DNA from: Streptomyces sp. NRRL S-87
GTDB lineage: Bacteria; Actinomycetota; Actinomycetes; Streptomycetales; Streptomycetaceae
DNA length: 31,027 nt
Assembly (NCBI RefSeq): GCF_000719335.1
Contig: NZ_JOGB01000077.1
Coordinates: 1-31,027, forward strand
Direction of reading: 5' to 3'
Part shown: in pieces, positions 22,378 to 31,027 of the stretch
How positions within the stretch are numbered: position 1 is the first letter of the stretch
Layout: every line of letters begins with the position of its first letter
The notes under the pieces: model-generated
What the model was told of the DNA's origin: nothing
What the model saw: the letters and a program-made list of their open reading frames with translations, nothing else
Database searches by the model: none
Translations under genes and position numbers: made by a program

Positions 22378-24867
22378 ATGGCACAGGGCACGGTCCAGGT
22401 CACACACGGCGGCACCTCGCGGTGGCGCCGCCGCACCGGCGAGTACCCCACACTGGCCGCGGCCCTGGCCGCCGCCGGCGACGGGGACGTGCTCTCCATC
22501 GCCCCGGGTACCTACCGCGAGAACCTGGTGCTCCGTCACGCCGTCACCCTGCGCGGCCCCGAGGGCTCCCCCGGCGCCGTCCGCATCGCCCCGGTCGACG
22601 GGGTCGCGCTCACCGTGCGCGCCTCCGCCGTGGTCCAGGACCTGCGCCTGGAGGGTCAGGACACCGCCGCCCCCGCGCTGCTGGTCGAGGAGGGCTCCCC
22701 CGAGCTGTCCGACCTGCGCGTGGTCACCCGGTCCGCGGCCGGCATCGAGGTGCGCGGCACCGGTCGGCCCGTGGTGCGCCGCTGCACGGTCGACAACCCG
22801 GCCGGGGTCGGGATCGCCGTACTCGACGGCGGCGGCGGGGTGTTCGAGGACTGCGAGGTCACCGGCGCGGGCCAGGCGGGCGTCGCCGTGCGCGGCGGCG
22901 CCCACCCGCGACTGGAGCGCTGCCGGGTGCACCACTCCTCGGGCGCGGGCCTGAGCGTCACCGGCGAGGGCTCGGGCCTGGAGGCGCTGGGGTGCGAGGT
23001 GTACGAGATCCGGGGCACCGGCGTGCAGGTGGCCGCACGGGCGGTGGCCCGGCTGACGGACTGCGCGGTGCACCGCACGGCCGCGGACGGCGTCACGCTG
23101 GACACCGACGCCGTCCTGGCGCTGTCCGGCTGCGACATCCACGACATCCCGGAGAACGCCGTCGACCTGCGCTCGCGCTCGGTGCTCACGCTCAGCCGCA
23201 CCACCGTGCGCCGGTTCGGCCGCAACGGCCTGTCGGTGTGGGACCCGGGCACCCGCGTGGACGCCGACGGCTGCGAGATCCACGACAGTACGGGCGACTA
23301 CCCGGCGGTGTGGATCAGCGACGGCGCCACCGCCTCGCTCGACTCCTGCCGGGTTCACGACGTACCGGACGCGGTGTTCGTCCTGGACCGTGGCTCGCGC
23401 GCGGACGTGGTGGACAGCGACCTGACGCAGGTGCGCAACACGGCCGTGTCGGTGAGCGACGGCGCCACCGCGCAGCTGGACGACTGCCGGATCCGGGAGG
23501 CCACCACGGGGGCCTGGTTCCGTGACCACGGCAGCGGCGGCGTCCTCGCCAACTGCACCGTCGACGCGGTGCAGACGGGCGTGATCGTCACCAAGGGCGC
23601 CGATCCGACCGTGGAGCGCTGCACCGTCACCTCGGCCGCCGAGGCCGGTTTCTACGTGTCCGCGGGCGGCCGGGGCACCTTCGACGGCTGCCGGGTCACC
23701 GGCAGCGGCGGCTTCGGCTTCCACGTCATCGACGGCTGCCGGACGACGCTGACCCGCTGCCACACCGAGCGGTGCGCGCGCGGCGGGTACGAGTTCTCCG
23801 AGGACGGGCCCCTGGTGGAGGGCTGCACCAGCGACGAGAGCGCGGTCCACCGGGCAGCGGACACCGCGCCGGTCGCCCCGTCGATCGCCCCGCCGGGGGC
23901 GTCGGCCGGGCGGCTGACCGCGACCGCCGAACGGGTTCCGTCCGCGACCGCCGGGACGCCCGCAGCAGCCGTCGGCAGCGGTACGGGCACCGGCACCGGC
24001 ACCGGCACCGGCGTGTCCGTACCCGCGCCTCGGCCGGACCCGGACGAGGCGGCGGGGCGCCGCTCGGACGAGGTGCTGGGTGCGCTCGACTCGCTGGTCG
24101 GGCTCGACAGCGTCAAGCGCGAGGTGCGGGCGCTGACCGACATGATCGAGGTCGGACGGCGTCGGCAGCAGGCCGGGCTCAAGGCCGCGTCGGTGCGCCG
24201 GCACCTGGTCTTCACCGGATCCCCGGGCACGGGCAAGACCACCGTGGCCCGGCTGTACGGGGAGATCCTGGCCTCCCTCGGCGTGCTGGAGCGCGGCCAC
24301 CTGGTGGAGGTGTCCCGGGTGGACCTGGTCGGCGAGCACATCGGGTCGACGGCCATCCGCACCCAGGAGGCCTTCGACCGGGCCCGGGGCGGGGTCCTGT
24401 TCATCGACGAGGCGTACGCCCTGGCGCCCGAGGACTCCGGGCGGGACTTCGGCCGCGAGGCCATCGACACGTTGGTGAAGCTGATGGAGGACCACCGGGA
24501 CGAGGTGGTGGTGATCGTCGCCGGGTACACGGCGGAGATGGAGCGGTTCCTGACCGTCAACCCCGGCGTGGCCTCCCGGTTCTCACGAACCATCACGTTC
24601 GGCGACTACGAGCCCGCCGACCTGTTGCGGATCGTCGAGCAGCAGGCCGACGAGCACGAGTACCGGCTCGGGGACGGAACCGGCGACGCCCTGCTCACGT
24701 ACTTCACGCGGCTGCCGAAGGGTCCCGCCTTCGGCAACGGGCGCACCGCCCGGCAGACCTTCGAGGCCATGGTCGAGCGGCACGCCGGCCGCGTGGCGCA
24801 GCTGCTGGAGGCCGGCACGGACGAGCTCACCCTCCTGTTCCCGGAGGACCTCCCGCCGGCTCCGTGA
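22378..24867 (+). CDS. Right-handed beta-helix protein fused to a CbxX/EccA-type AAA+ ATPase
   Basis: An 829-residue protein of two parts. Residues ~20-485 carry about 20 short coils of ~23 residues with the recurring pattern G-(A/V)-x-V, then (R/L)-x-x-C-x-(V/I)-x, as in NosD/pectate-lyase-like parallel beta-helices. A Pro/Ala/Thr-rich linker with a (GT)n run follows to ~560. Residues ~565-825 are an AAA+ ATPase: [17 protein letters not shown], Walker A GSPGTGKT (614-621), Walker B LFIDE (D677, E678), [15 protein letters not shown] and [12 protein letters not shown] with the arginine finger. This matches CbxX, SpoVK and type VII secretion EccA, whose N-terminus is a TPR domain. No secretion genes are nearby and there is no signal peptide. 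It overlaps the next, opposite gene by 41 bp. Confidence 0.92.
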   Translation: MAQGTVQVTHGGTSRWRRRTGEYPTLAAALAAAGDGDVLSIAPGTYRENLVLRHAVTLRGPEGSPGAVRIAPVDGVALTVRASAVVQDLRLEGQDTAAPALLVEEGSPELSDLRVVTRSAAGIEVRGTGRPVVRRCTVDNPAGVGIAVLDGGGGVFEDCEVTGAGQAGVAVRGGAHPRLERCRVHHSSGAGLSVTGEGSGLEALGCEVYEIRGTGVQVAARAVARLTDCAVHRTAADGVTLDTDAVLALSGCDIHDIPENAVDLRSRSVLTLSRTTVRRFGRNGLSVWDPGTRVDADGCEIHDSTGDYPAVWISDGATASLDSCRVHDVPDAVFVLDRGSRADVVDSDLTQVRNTAVSVSDGATAQLDDCRIREATTGAWFRDHGSGGVLANCTVDAVQTGVIVTKGADPTVERCTVTSAAEAGFYVSAGGRGTFDGCRVTGSGGFGFHVIDGCRTTLTRCHTERCARGGYEFSEDGPLVEGCTSDESAVHRAADTAPVAPSIAPPGASAGRLTATAERVPSATAGTPAAAVGSGTGTGTGTGTGVSVPAPRPDPDEAAGRRSDEVLGALDSLVGLDSVKREVRALTDMIEVGRRRQQAGLKAASVRRHLVFTGSPGTGKTTVARLYGEILASLGVLERGHLVEVSRVDLVGEHIGSTAIRTQEAFDRARGGVLFIDEAYALAPEDSGRDFGREAIDTLVKLMEDHRDEVVVIVAGYTAEMERFLTVNPGVASRFSRTITFGDYEPADLLRIVEQQADEHEYRLGDGTGDALLTYFTRLPKGPAFGNGRTARQTFEAMVERHAGRVAQLLEAGTDELTLLFPEDLPPAP
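23983..24012 (+). repeat. ACCGGC hexamer repeat in the beta-helix/AAA+ linker
   Basis: Five ACGGGC/ACCGGC units in tandem, coding for alternating Thr-Gly. In frame (two codons per unit), so length changes would not break the gene. Confidence 0.85.
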
Positions 24868-27496
24868 GCGGAGCGGGCGGCGGGGTGGGCGGGATGCCGG
24901 GGGCTGGTGTGTCCACCGGGACGGGTGTGCTGAGCGGGAGGGGTGTGCTGAGCGGAACGGGTGTGCGGAGCGGAACGGGTGTGCTGACCGGGGCACGGGG
25001 GGTGACGCGGTGGCCCGGGGCGACCGGATCGCGCAGGTCGGCGGAGTCGGCCGGATCACCCGGTTCGTCGGACGCCGGGGTGCGCGGGCCCGGTACCGCC
25101 CCGCCGAGCCGGCACAGCAGGGCGTCCCGCTCCGCCGCGAAGACCGGGTCCGCCTGGTAGTCGGAGTGGCCCAGGACAGGGGCCGGCAGCGGGTGTTCGG
25201 GGGTGCGCCCGTACGCGAGCGGGTCCTTCAGCGGGCCCGCGTCCACCGCCTCCTCGGGGCCGGTCCCGACGGTCGCCCACGCGGCCTCCGGGCCCTGGAC
25301 CGGACCGCCGATCGGGTCGGTCGCCCGCCACAGGTTGCGCCAGCAGTGCACGTCCGCGTGCAGGGCGGCGAGGCGGTCCGGGCCGAAGTACGCGGGGAAC
25401 CAGCGCCCGTACAGCCGGCGCAGCGGTGATCCGTACGTGAGCAGCGCGACCCGGCCGCGCAGGTCGGGCGGCAGCTGCCACACCGCGGCGGCGGCCAGCA
25501 CGCTGCCCTGCGAGTGGCCGGAGATGACCAGCCGGCCGCGGGTGCGCCCGGTCCAGGTCGCCATCCGCCAGATCAGGTCGGGTACGGCCCGCTCGGCGTA
25601 GCAGGGCGGGGCGAACGGGTGGGCGGCGCGCGGCCAGAACGTGCCCACGTCCCACAGGATGCCGATCGTCCGGCGGGCGGCCGCGTCGCGGTAGGCGCGC
25701 CGGCCCCAGGTGACGAAGGCGAGGAAGCCGAAGCCGATCAGCCACGAGCCCAGGGCCTGGGCGCCGCTCGCGACGGCGACGACGGCCGGGTGCGCGCCCC
25801 GGGCGGCCTCGACAGGCACGGCCCCGGTGAGCCGGCCCATCACGAGGGCCCCTGCGCCCAGCAGCAGGGTGGAGACGGCGATCGCGGCGACGGACCGGGG
25901 CACGGCGTCGGTGAGCGCGGCAGCGGCCCGGGTGCCGGCGATCGCACGGCTACGGGCCGGGTCGGGCTGCTCGCCGGGGTATTCGGCGGCGATGCCGGCG
26001 GCCCGGCGGCGCCGGGCCCGCAGCCAGCCCGCGCCGGACCCCACGGCTTGGACGAGCAGGACCACCAGCAGGAACGGCAGGACGGTGGCCTGCCAGGACA
26101 GCAGCACCGGCGGCCCGGGCAGCGGCGCGCCCGCGGTGCCGGGGGTGGCGGCCCCGTCGAGCCAGTCCGCCACGCGCTGGGCCACCCCGCCGGTCATCAC
26201 CCCGCCGAGCGCGCAGGCGAGCATGGCGACGGCCGGACCGCCCAGACCGCGCAGGACGGCCGCCCGCGGGTCCGGGGCACGCCGGTGCAGGTGGCGGGCC
26301 ACCACGGCAAGGGCGACCACCAGCAAGCCCTGGGCGAGCATCAGGAGCCCGAAGGTGAGGTCGCCGGCGAGCCGGCCCCGTGAGGTCCAGTCCGGCCGCG
26401 ACCAGGCCGCGTAGCAGAGGCCGAGGACGAGCAGGGCGAGGGCGCAGCCGGGCAGCAGGGTCACCACGGCCCGGTCGATCCGCTCGTCGGCCCGGCCCTC
26501 CGCGCGGCCACGGCGGCACACCACCGCCACGACGACGCCGAAACCGAGGACGAGCAGCACCTCCAGCGTCCGGCCGGCCGCCGCGAGTACCGGGCTGCCG
26601 CCGGGGGCCCGGTCGTGGGCGGCGGGCGCGGCGGTCACGGCGGCCGCGACGGTCAGCAGTCCGGCCGCGGTGTGTGCGGCCCGCAACCGGGCCACGAGCC
26701 GGCGGCCGTACCAGAACCCGGGCCGACCGAGGGCCGGGGGCTCGTCCACCGCGTACGTGCCGGTCGCGGCCGCGTGGGGCTCGGACCGCGTGCGCTCGGG
26801 TTCCGGCGGGCGCTGGGACTCGTACGCGCTCCACGTGCGGTTCGAGAGGTACCAGAGCAGGCCGGTCAGGGCCGCGGGTACGAGGGCGGCGAGGGCGAGC
26901 CGCCGGCCGGGCTGCGACCACCAGCCGTGCCGCCCGGGGTCGAGGAAGCCGAGCCAGGAACGGGCGGCGGCGCAGTGCGCGGTACCGGCGCACTGCCAGG
27001 CGACCAGGTCGAGGGCCACCTCGCCGGCGGCGGCGATGAGCAGCACGGTCAGGCTGAGTGCGACGAGCCGGACGAGGACGCCGTACGCGCGCACCGCGCA
27101 CCCGCCGCGCGGGGCCGCCGGCCGGGCCCAGTGGGCGAGGTTGACCACCATGAACGGCAGGAGCAGCAGCCACAGGGCGCGGGCGCCGTTCCCTGACGTC
27201 AGGCGGGACCACACGTAGGCCTCGGGGACCGGCCCGCCGGGCGGGTGCCGCGGCCGCGCCTCGGCGTCCACGTCGTCGGCGCGGCGGAACACGGCGGCCG
27301 TCGCGTCCCCCGTGACGCGGACCGTACGGGGGTCGCCGAGCAGGTCCTCGGGGTCGGCCCCGCCGACGCCGTGGACGAGGAGTTCGAGCGCGGGCGGGGA
27401 CGGTACGGGCCTCGGGGGTGGCGGGGAGGGTACGGGCTTCGGGGGCGGCGAGGACGGTACGGGCTTCGGGGGCGGCGGGGAGGGTTCCTGGACCAT
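24827..27496 (-). CDS. Large multi-spanning membrane protein with C-terminal serine-hydrolase domain
   Basis: An 889-residue protein. Residues ~4-36 are three Pro-rich nine-residue repeats, then a soluble piece starting [10 protein letters not shown] (a lipase-like first strand) with DPEDLLGDP. Eight to ten membrane helices lie between ~110 and ~610. After them, [20 protein letters not shown] gives a GxSxG elbow with S662, followed by [17 protein letters not shown], a [16 protein letters not shown] segment and [10 protein letters not shown] with a candidate His. The hydrolase thus appears split: first strand at the N-terminus, nucleophile at the C-terminus, membrane helices between. The tail has four TPVPLS-like repeats. 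GGAGG precedes the ATG at 27496. A membrane lipase or esterase is likely; substrate and reason for the layout unknown. It may be cut by no one's reading error: the frame is open throughout. Confidence 0.85.
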   Translation of the reverse strand: MVQEPSPPPPKPVPSSPPPKPVPSPPPPRPVPSPPALELLVHGVGGADPEDLLGDPRTVRVTGDATAAVFRRADDVDAEARPRHPPGGPVPEAYVWSRLTSGNGARALWLLLLPFMVVNLAHWARPAAPRGGCAVRAYGVLVRLVALSLTVLLIAAAGEVALDLVAWQCAGTAHCAAARSWLGFLDPGRHGWWSQPGRRLALAALVPAALTGLLWYLSNRTWSAYESQRPPEPERTRSEPHAAATGTYAVDEPPALGRPGFWYGRRLVARLRAAHTAAGLLTVAAAVTAAPAAHDRAPGGSPVLAAAGRTLEVLLVLGFGVVVAVVCRRGRAEGRADERIDRAVVTLLPGCALALLVLGLCYAAWSRPDWTSRGRLAGDLTFGLLMLAQGLLVVALAVVARHLHRRAPDPRAAVLRGLGGPAVAMLACALGGVMTGGVAQRVADWLDGAATPGTAGAPLPGPPVLLSWQATVLPFLLVVLLVQAVGSGAGWLRARRRRAAGIAAEYPGEQPDPARSRAIAGTRAAAALTDAVPRSVAAIAVSTLLLGAGALVMGRLTGAVPVEAARGAHPAVVAVASGAQALGSWLIGFGFLAFVTWGRRAYRDAAARRTIGILWDVGTFWPRAAHPFAPPCYAERAVPDLIWRMATWTGRTRGRLVISGHSQGSVLAAAAVWQLPPDLRGRVALLTYGSPLRRLYGRWFPAYFGPDRLAALHADVHCWRNLWRATDPIGGPVQGPEAAWATVGTGPEEAVDAGPLKDPLAYGRTPEHPLPAPVLGHSDYQADPVFAAERDALLCRLGGAVPGPRTPASDEPGDPADSADLRDPVAPGHRVTPRAPVSTPVPLRTPVPLSTPLPLSTPVPVDTPAPGIPPTPPPAPLTEPAGGPPGTGG
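24924..24995 (-). repeat. 18-bp tandem repeat in the gene tail
   Basis: GGTGTGC recurs at 24924, 24942, 24960 and 24978, an exact 18-bp period. It codes, on the minus strand, for the six-residue TPVPLS-type repeats near the end of the membrane hydrolase. Confidence 0.85.
27402..27482 (-). repeat. 27-bp tandem repeat in the gene head
   Basis: GGTACGGGC recurs at 27402, 27429 and 27456 (27-bp period) with a degenerate fourth unit at 27483. It codes for the nine-residue PPPxPVPS-type repeats at the start of the membrane hydrolase. Confidence 0.85.
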
Positions 27497-27653
27497 GGGC
27501 GGTCCTCCAGTCCGGCGGCGGTCCGGTCTGACGGTGTGCCACAAGGATCCCGTTCCCGGCCCGAACTGCCCAGTCCCGGGGGCGCGCAGACACCTGACGC
27601 CCCGACAGATAGGGTGCTCGGGTCATCCGGCCGTACGGACAGGGGTGGGACAC

Positions 27654-28133
27654 ATGACACGCCGACTGAGGCCCGTCGGCCTCGACTTCATCGACAGTGC
27701 GCCCGTGCGCCTGGTCTTCGCGGCGCAGGCGGCGGCCGCGCCCGAGGCCGTCTACCGCGCGCTCGCCGAGGAGGTCGAGGCGTGGCCCGCGTGGTTCCGC
27801 GCGGTGTCGCGGGCGCGCCCCACGCACGGCGGCGCGGGGCGCGAGATACGGCTGATGGGCGGGGTCCGGTTCCAGGAGACGATCATGGCGGCCGACCCCG
27901 AACTGCGGTACGCGTACCGGGTGGACGAGACGAACGTACCCGGCCTGCACGCGCTGCTGGAGGAGTGGCGGCTCGCCCCGGCCGCCTCGGGCACACGGGT
28001 GCGGTGGACCTTCGCGGCCGCCGGGGCAGCGCCCTTCCGCACCGCCCTCGGTCTGGCCCGACCGGGGCTGGGGCGCTCGTTCCGGGATGCCGTCCGGGCC
28101 TTGGACCGCCGCCTGGGGCCGGTACCCGGCTGA
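27654..28133 (+). CDS. SRPBCC (START-like) family protein
   Basis: A 159-residue protein with the SRPBCC layout: a first strand VRLVFAAQAAAAPEAVYRALA with helix, EVEAWPAWFRAVSRA, then strands GREIRLMGGVRFQETIMAAD, LRYAYRVDET, WRLAPAASGTRVRWTF, and a long C-terminal helix (FRDAVRALDRRL). Members bind hydrophobic ligands or act as polyketide cyclases; the ligand here is unknown. AGGGGTGGGA just before the ATG at 27654 is a good ribosome site, and TAGGGT at 27610-27615 is a possible -10 element without a clear -35. It is divergent from the membrane hydrolase (gap 157 bp) and converges with the Cds1-like gene. No partner polyketide genes are near. Confidence 0.88.
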   Translation: MTRRLRPVGLDFIDSAPVRLVFAAQAAAAPEAVYRALAEEVEAWPAWFRAVSRARPTHGGAGREIRLMGGVRFQETIMAADPELRYAYRVDETNVPGLHALLEEWRLAPAASGTRVRWTFAAAGAAPFRTALGLARPGLGRSFRDAVRALDRRLGPVPG

Positions 28134-28166
28134 CGGCCGCCGGGGGGCGGGGCGACGGGGGGCGGG

Positions 28167-28227
28167 CCGTGGGGCTGGCGGTCCGTGGGCTGGCGGTCCG
28201 TGGGCGCTCAGTCCGTGGGCTCGCGCC
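28167..28227. repeat. 15-16-bp tandem repeat across the end of the PLP enzyme gene
   Basis: CCGTGGG recurs at 28167, 28183, 28198 and 28213. The third and fourth units contain the last codons and the stop of the Cds1-like gene; the first two lie after it. It fills most of the 74-bp gap between two convergent genes. Confidence 0.8.
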
Positions 28228-29350
28228 AGACGCCCGTGGTGAGCAGGGTCTCGATGGTCTTGGCGTACGGGGAGACGTCCAGGCCCTGCTCGGCCAGCCA
28301 CGCGTCCGAGTAGTACTTGTCGAGGTAGCGGTCGCCCGGGTCGCACAGCAGGGTGACCACGCTGCCGGTGCGGCCCTCGGCCACCATCTCGGAGACGATC
28401 TTCAGTGCGCTCCAGAGGCCGGTGCCGGTCGAACCGCCCGCCTTGCGGCCTATGGCCTGTTCCAGCGCCCGGCAGGCGGCGACGCTGGCCGCGTCGGGGA
28501 CCTTCATCATGCGGTCGATCGCACCGGGCACGAAGCTCGGCTCCATGCGCGGCCGACCGATGCCCTCGATGCGGGAGCCGCAGTCGCTCCGGGCGTCCGG
28601 GTTGCCGTCCGTCCAGCCTTCGAAGAAGCACGAGTTCTCCGGGTCAGGCACGCAGATCCGGGTGTCGTGCTGCATGTAGTGCACGTAGCGGGCGATGGTG
28701 GCCGAGGTGCCGCCGGTGCCGGCGGTCGCGACGATCCAGGCCGGCTCCGGGTAGCGCTCGAGGCGCAGCTGCTGGTACATCGACTCGGCGATGTTGTTGT
28801 TGCCGCGCCAGTCGGTGGCGCGCTCCGCGTAGGTGAACTGGTCCATGTAGTGCCCGCCCGTCTGGGTGGCGAGCGTGGCGGACTCCTCGTACATCTTCAT
28901 CGGGTCGTCGACGAAGTGGCAGCGCCCGCCGTGGAATTCGATCAGGCGACACTTCTCGGCACTGGTGGTGCGGGGCATGACGGCGATGAAGGGCACGCCG
29001 ATGAGCTTGGCGAAGTACGCCTCGGAGACCGCGGTGGAGCCGCTGGAGGCCTCGATGACCGGACGCCCCGGACGGATCCAGCCGTTGCAGAGCGCGTACA
29101 GGAACAGCGAGCGCGCGAGGCGGTGCTTGAGGGAGCCCGTCGGGTGCGTGGACTCGTCCTTCAGGTAGAGGTCAATGCCCCATTCCTCCGGCAGGGGGAA
29201 GCGCAGGAGGTGGGTGTCGGCCGAGCGGTTGGCGTCGGCCTGAACCTTGCGGACCGCCTCCTTCAGCCACGTCCGGTAGTCGGCGTCGCTGCGGTCCACG
29301 TCCACGGTCCCGAGCGGGGCGGCGACCCCGGACTGTCCGGTCGTACTCAT
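28208..29350 (-). CDS. cds1: PLP-dependent cysteine desulfhydrase, Cds1-like
   Basis: A 380-residue fold-type II PLP enzyme. The PLP lysine is K75 in [15 protein letters not shown]; the substrate loop is [13 protein letters not shown] and the phosphate-binding loop [15 protein letters not shown]. From memory, the run from [20 protein letters not shown] through [20 protein letters not shown] is almost the same as in M. tuberculosis Rv3684 (Cds1), which breaks cysteine into pyruvate, ammonia and sulfide. It differs from true CysK/CysM (no TSGNTG loop). It probably acts in cysteine and sulfide balance in the cytoplasm. AAGGAG lies well placed before the ATG at 29350. It is a single-gene unit: the SRPBCC gene converges from the left and the next gene diverges. 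Confidence 0.88.
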   Translation of the reverse strand: MSTTGQSGVAAPLGTVDVDRSDADYRTWLKEAVRKVQADANRSADTHLLRFPLPEEWGIDLYLKDESTHPTGSLKHRLARSLFLYALCNGWIRPGRPVIEASSGSTAVSEAYFAKLIGVPFIAVMPRTTSAEKCRLIEFHGGRCHFVDDPMKMYEESATLATQTGGHYMDQFTYAERATDWRGNNNIAESMYQQLRLERYPEPAWIVATAGTGGTSATIARYVHYMQHDTRICVPDPENSCFFEGWTDGNPDARSDCGSRIEGIGRPRMEPSFVPGAIDRMMKVPDAASVAACRALEQAIGRKAGGSTGTGLWSALKIVSEMVAEGRTGSVVTLLCDPGDRYLDKYYSDAWLAEQGLDVSPYAKTIETLLTTGVWREPTD

Positions 29351-29586
29351 GAGCCTTACTCCTTGTTGCGGCGGTTCCCCCGACTCGCAATGTACCTCTC
29401 CCACCTGCACAAACGCTTACTTTGGGGGTCTATCGGGATCGCTTTGAGAGGGGGCGCGCGCCGGGGGCGCACGGGGTGCGCGGCGGTGGTACGCCCCCTG
29501 GTGCGGGGCGGCCATGAGGGGCAGACTGCCTGTGACGCAGGGCACCCGGACGGTGCCACAGGGGCGTCGAAGGGGGGAAACCGACC

Positions 29587-29871
29587 ATGGCCGAACCCGA
29601 GTTCACGGCGACCGGTGTCCGGATCGAGCGGTGGCCGCGGGCGCTGACCCGGGCCGGGAAGGTGCTCATCCGCGACGGCCGGCTCCAACTGCTGACCAGC
29701 AGCGACCGCGAGATCGACAGCGCACCGCTGGGCGCGGTGAGCGCGACCCGCTCGTGGCTGGCCCGCCGGGGTGCCGCGGTGGCGCGGCTCGACGGCAGGC
29801 GCTACCGGCTGCGGATGCCGGCCGCGCGGCTGGTGGAGGCCGTGCACCGGGCCCGGGCGGCACGGGACTGA
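29587..29871 (+). CDS. small protein of unknown function
   Basis: A 94-residue basic protein. Several beta-strands can be read (GVRIERWPR, GKVLIRDGRLQLLTS, IDSAPLGAVSATRSW, VARLDGRRYRLRM), ending with a helix (AARLVEAVHRARAA). The order of strands then helix recalls a minimal PH/GRAM-like fold, but I cannot assign it to a family. GGGGGGAAA before the ATG at 29587 is a good ribosome site, and codon third positions are G/C, so it is likely real. It is divergent from the Cds1-like gene across a 236-bp gap that shows no clear promoter. Confidence 0.75.
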   Translation: MAEPEFTATGVRIERWPRALTRAGKVLIRDGRLQLLTSSDREIDSAPLGAVSATRSWLARRGAAVARLDGRRYRLRMPAARLVEAVHRARAARD

Positions 29872-29910
29872 CGGGCGGGGGCGGGGGCGGGCCCTGGGTC
29901 GGGGCGGGGG

Positions 29911-29979
29911 GCTTCGGGTTGGGTTCGGGTTCGGGCTTGGGTTCGGGCTTGGGTTCGGGTTCGCTTGGGTTCGGGTTCC
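29911..29979 (+). repeat. GGGTTC/GGGCTT hexamer repeat
   Basis: About ten six-base units (GGGTTC, GGGCTT, with small changes) in tandem after the small unknown gene. The preceding 29877-29910 is G-run rich. The whole gap 29872-30201 carries no gene that I can support. Confidence 0.85.
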
Positions 29980-30008
29980 GGTGGCCGTGAGTTGCATGAG
30001 CGTCCGCG

Positions 30009-30037
30009 CTGGGTGACGCTGGATGGACGTCACCCAG
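30009..30037. promoter_or_regulatory. inverted repeat, putative operator
   Basis: CTGGGTGACG (30009-30018) is exactly inverted at 30028-30037 with a nine-base spacer. GTGAC/GTCAC halves recall BldD-type sites, but the spacing is not the classic one. It lies 165 bp before the ATPase gene. A further GGTGACCG occurs near 30049. Confidence 0.4.
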
Positions 30038-30201
30038 GGTGCACCCTCGGTGACCGTGTGAACCGGGTCGCGCGGACCGGGCCGGGCGCGAGCGTCAGCG
30101 CCGGCCGACCGGGCCCGCGCGGGACCGTCTTCGCAGCAGTCAGCACGTGCTGGATCGGATCTTCGTCTTCTTCCGGACCGCATTTTCGGGGAGTCGCAGC
30201 C

Positions 30202-30780
30202 GTGATCAGTCATCGAAGCAGGCACTGCGCGGTGGAGCTCCAGGCTCTGCCCGCGCGCATAGGCCAGGTGCGCAGAATCGTTTCTGCGCAATTGCGTTAC
30301 TGGCAGCTGGACCCGCTCATCGACCGGGCCGCGCTGGGCGTCACGGAGCTGCTGAGCAACGTGCACCGCCACGCCAGACCCGACAAGTCCTGCACCGTCG
30401 AGCTCGAGCTGCGTTTCGACCGGCTCACGGTCTCGGTGCGCGACGCCGACCCCCGGCTCCCCCAAGTGCGCGCCTCGGACCCGCTGGAGACCAGCGGGCG
30501 GGGGCTCGCGCTGGTGGAGGCGGTCAGCGAGTCGTGGGGAGCGCGTCCGCTGGTGAACGCGGCGGGCACCCATGTCGGCAAGCTGGTGTGGTTCGTCCTC
30601 CCCGTGGCCGTGGCCGCTCCCGCCCCGCTGCAGCCGGTGCGCATCCTGCGTCCGGAGCCCGGGCCCGTGGCGGCGCCGACACCGGTGCTCGCCCCGGCCG
30701 CGGACGTGGACGTGGACGTGGAGACGGCCCCGGAGCGGGCACCCGAGCCAGCCCTCAGTCCGGCGCTGGTGCCGTCCTGA
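30202..30780 (+). CDS. RsbW-like ATP-binding protein (anti-sigma/serine kinase family)
   Basis: A 192-residue protein. Residues ~10-135 form a HATPase_c_2 domain: N box E49-L-L-S-N53 (VTELLSNVHRHA), D81 in VRDADP, and the GRGLALVEA lid (99-107). Such proteins bind and phosphorylate anti-sigma-factor antagonists, or regulate through protein contact. Streptomyces have dozens. The final ~55 residues are a Pro/Ala tail with an Asp-Val repeat (DVDVDVE) and no known role. GTG at 30202 has GGGGAG eight bases upstream, and homology starts right there. No sigma factor or antagonist gene is adjacent. Partner unknown. Confidence 0.9.
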   Translation: MISHRSRHCAVELQALPARIGQVRRIVSAQLRYWQLDPLIDRAALGVTELLSNVHRHARPDKSCTVELELRFDRLTVSVRDADPRLPQVRASDPLETSGRGLALVEAVSESWGARPLVNAAGTHVGKLVWFVLPVAVAAPAPLQPVRILRPEPGPVAAPTPVLAPAADVDVDVETAPERAPEPALSPALVPS

Positions 30781-30800
30781 GGGTGGGGGGTGTGGGCGGG
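30781..30800 (+). other. possible G-quadruplex motif
   Basis: Four G-runs of three or more separated by 1-3 bases start directly after the ATPase stop codon. The G-rich composition continues to ~30920. No gene is supported in 30781-31027. Confidence 0.45.
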
Positions 30801-30972
30801 CAGAGGGTTTGTGGGGGGGCGAGCCGGCTTGCACTCGGTTGTACGAAGGTCGGGGCCCGGGTTGTTGGAAGGGTCGTCGGCCCGGGTTGAGCGTGGGGGG
30901 CGGGGGCTTCGGTCGGCTCGCTTCGGGGGCGGGTCCCGTGGTGTGTGGGTCCCCTCGGCGCTTGACAGGGGC

Positions 30973-31024
30973 GGCCTGCAGGCCTCCCCCAGCTACCGCT
31001 GGGAGGTACCCCCAGCGGCAGGCC
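30973..31024. repeat. nested inverted repeat of a dispersed Streptomyces type
   Basis: Outer arms GGCCTGC (30973-30979) and GCAGGCC (31018-31024) enclose CCCAGC-TACC-GCTGGG (30988-31003) and a GGTACCCCCAG stretch. I remember nearly identical CTCCCCCAGC...GCTGGGAGG sequences scattered through many Streptomyces genomes. It may be a terminator. Confidence 0.6.
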
Positions 31025-31027
31025 CAC

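Noticed and set aside
22378..24867. type VII secretion locus
   Set aside because: The ATPase resembles EccA, but no EccB/C/D, WXG100 or mycosin gene is present, and the protease at 13007 is S1, not subtilisin-like.
25950..28631. 893-codon open frame on the minus strand
   Set aside because: It runs out of frame through the membrane hydrolase and antisense to the SRPBCC gene; Arg/Pro-rich with no recognisable domain.
30962..30990. TTGACA near the right edge as a promoter
   Set aside because: It is followed by the nested hairpin and a C-run, with no -10 element.
30755..31027. minus-strand frame at the right edge (starts MGLPLGVPPSG)
   Set aside because: This is the translation of a common dispersed Streptomyces hairpin; such peptides are a known annotation artefact. 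The rest is Pro/Thr noise.
1..31027. CRISPR arrays, tRNA or rRNA genes, insertion sequences, integrase or attachment sites
   Set aside because: I looked for spaced direct repeats, tRNA T-loop patterns and transposase or recombinase motifs and found none. The tandem repeats seen have no spacers.

Overview
This is a window of very high G+C DNA (by eye well above 70 %, with almost every third codon position G or C). Gene content and style point to a Streptomyces chromosome: a Streptomyces-type Ser/Thr kinase, TetR and SoxR-like operator architecture, an FHA-domain protein, a DUF6643-like Gly/Tyr/Pro-rich protein, a RsbW-like ATPase and many GC-rich hairpins. I see no transposase, phage gene, CRISPR array, rRNA or tRNA. 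It looks like ordinary, loosely ordered chromosome made of small operons.

Layout. 0-3.2 kb: the start of an FHA protein (minus, cut by the window edge), a His-rich cation diffusion facilitator, then a stretch where two genes appear frameshifted (a VOC protein and a small unknown), and a Nudix hydrolase. 3.3-8.4 kb: a Tm-1-like/UPF0261 protein, then a transmembrane Ser/Thr kinase translationally coupled to a membrane protein whose extracellular domain resembles that of the kinase, then a secreted class A beta-lactamase-like serine hydrolase closed by a very strong hairpin. 8.4-11.4 kb: alpha/beta hydrolase, FAD monooxygenase and a divergent TetR regulator with two perfect operators between them. 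11.4-16.6 kb: a GNAT-AAA+ fusion, a secreted trypsin-like protease, then on the minus strand a PH-like membrane protein, apolipoprotein N-acyltransferase (lnt) and a second Nudix protein. 16.6-19.6 kb: a VOC protein behind a SoxR/MerR-type promoter, a glutamate/aspartate racemase-family protein and HpnB-like glycosyltransferase. 19.6-24.9 kb: a repeat-rich gap, the Pro/Gln/Tyr-rich protein, a MOSC protein, an Rv1733c-like membrane protein and a beta-helix/AAA+ fusion. 24.8-31 kb: an 889-residue multi-spanning membrane protein with a serine-hydrolase motif (overlapping the previous gene tail to tail), an SRPBCC protein, a Cds1-type PLP enzyme, a small unknown and an anti-sigma-like ATPase.

The most interesting items are the kinase/partner pair with paralogous outer domains, the two AAA+ fusions (GNAT-AAA+ and beta-helix-AAA+), the large membrane hydrolase, and several clean operator-like palindromes whose regulators are not in the window. 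All functional statements rest on reading motifs by eye; no database search was run.
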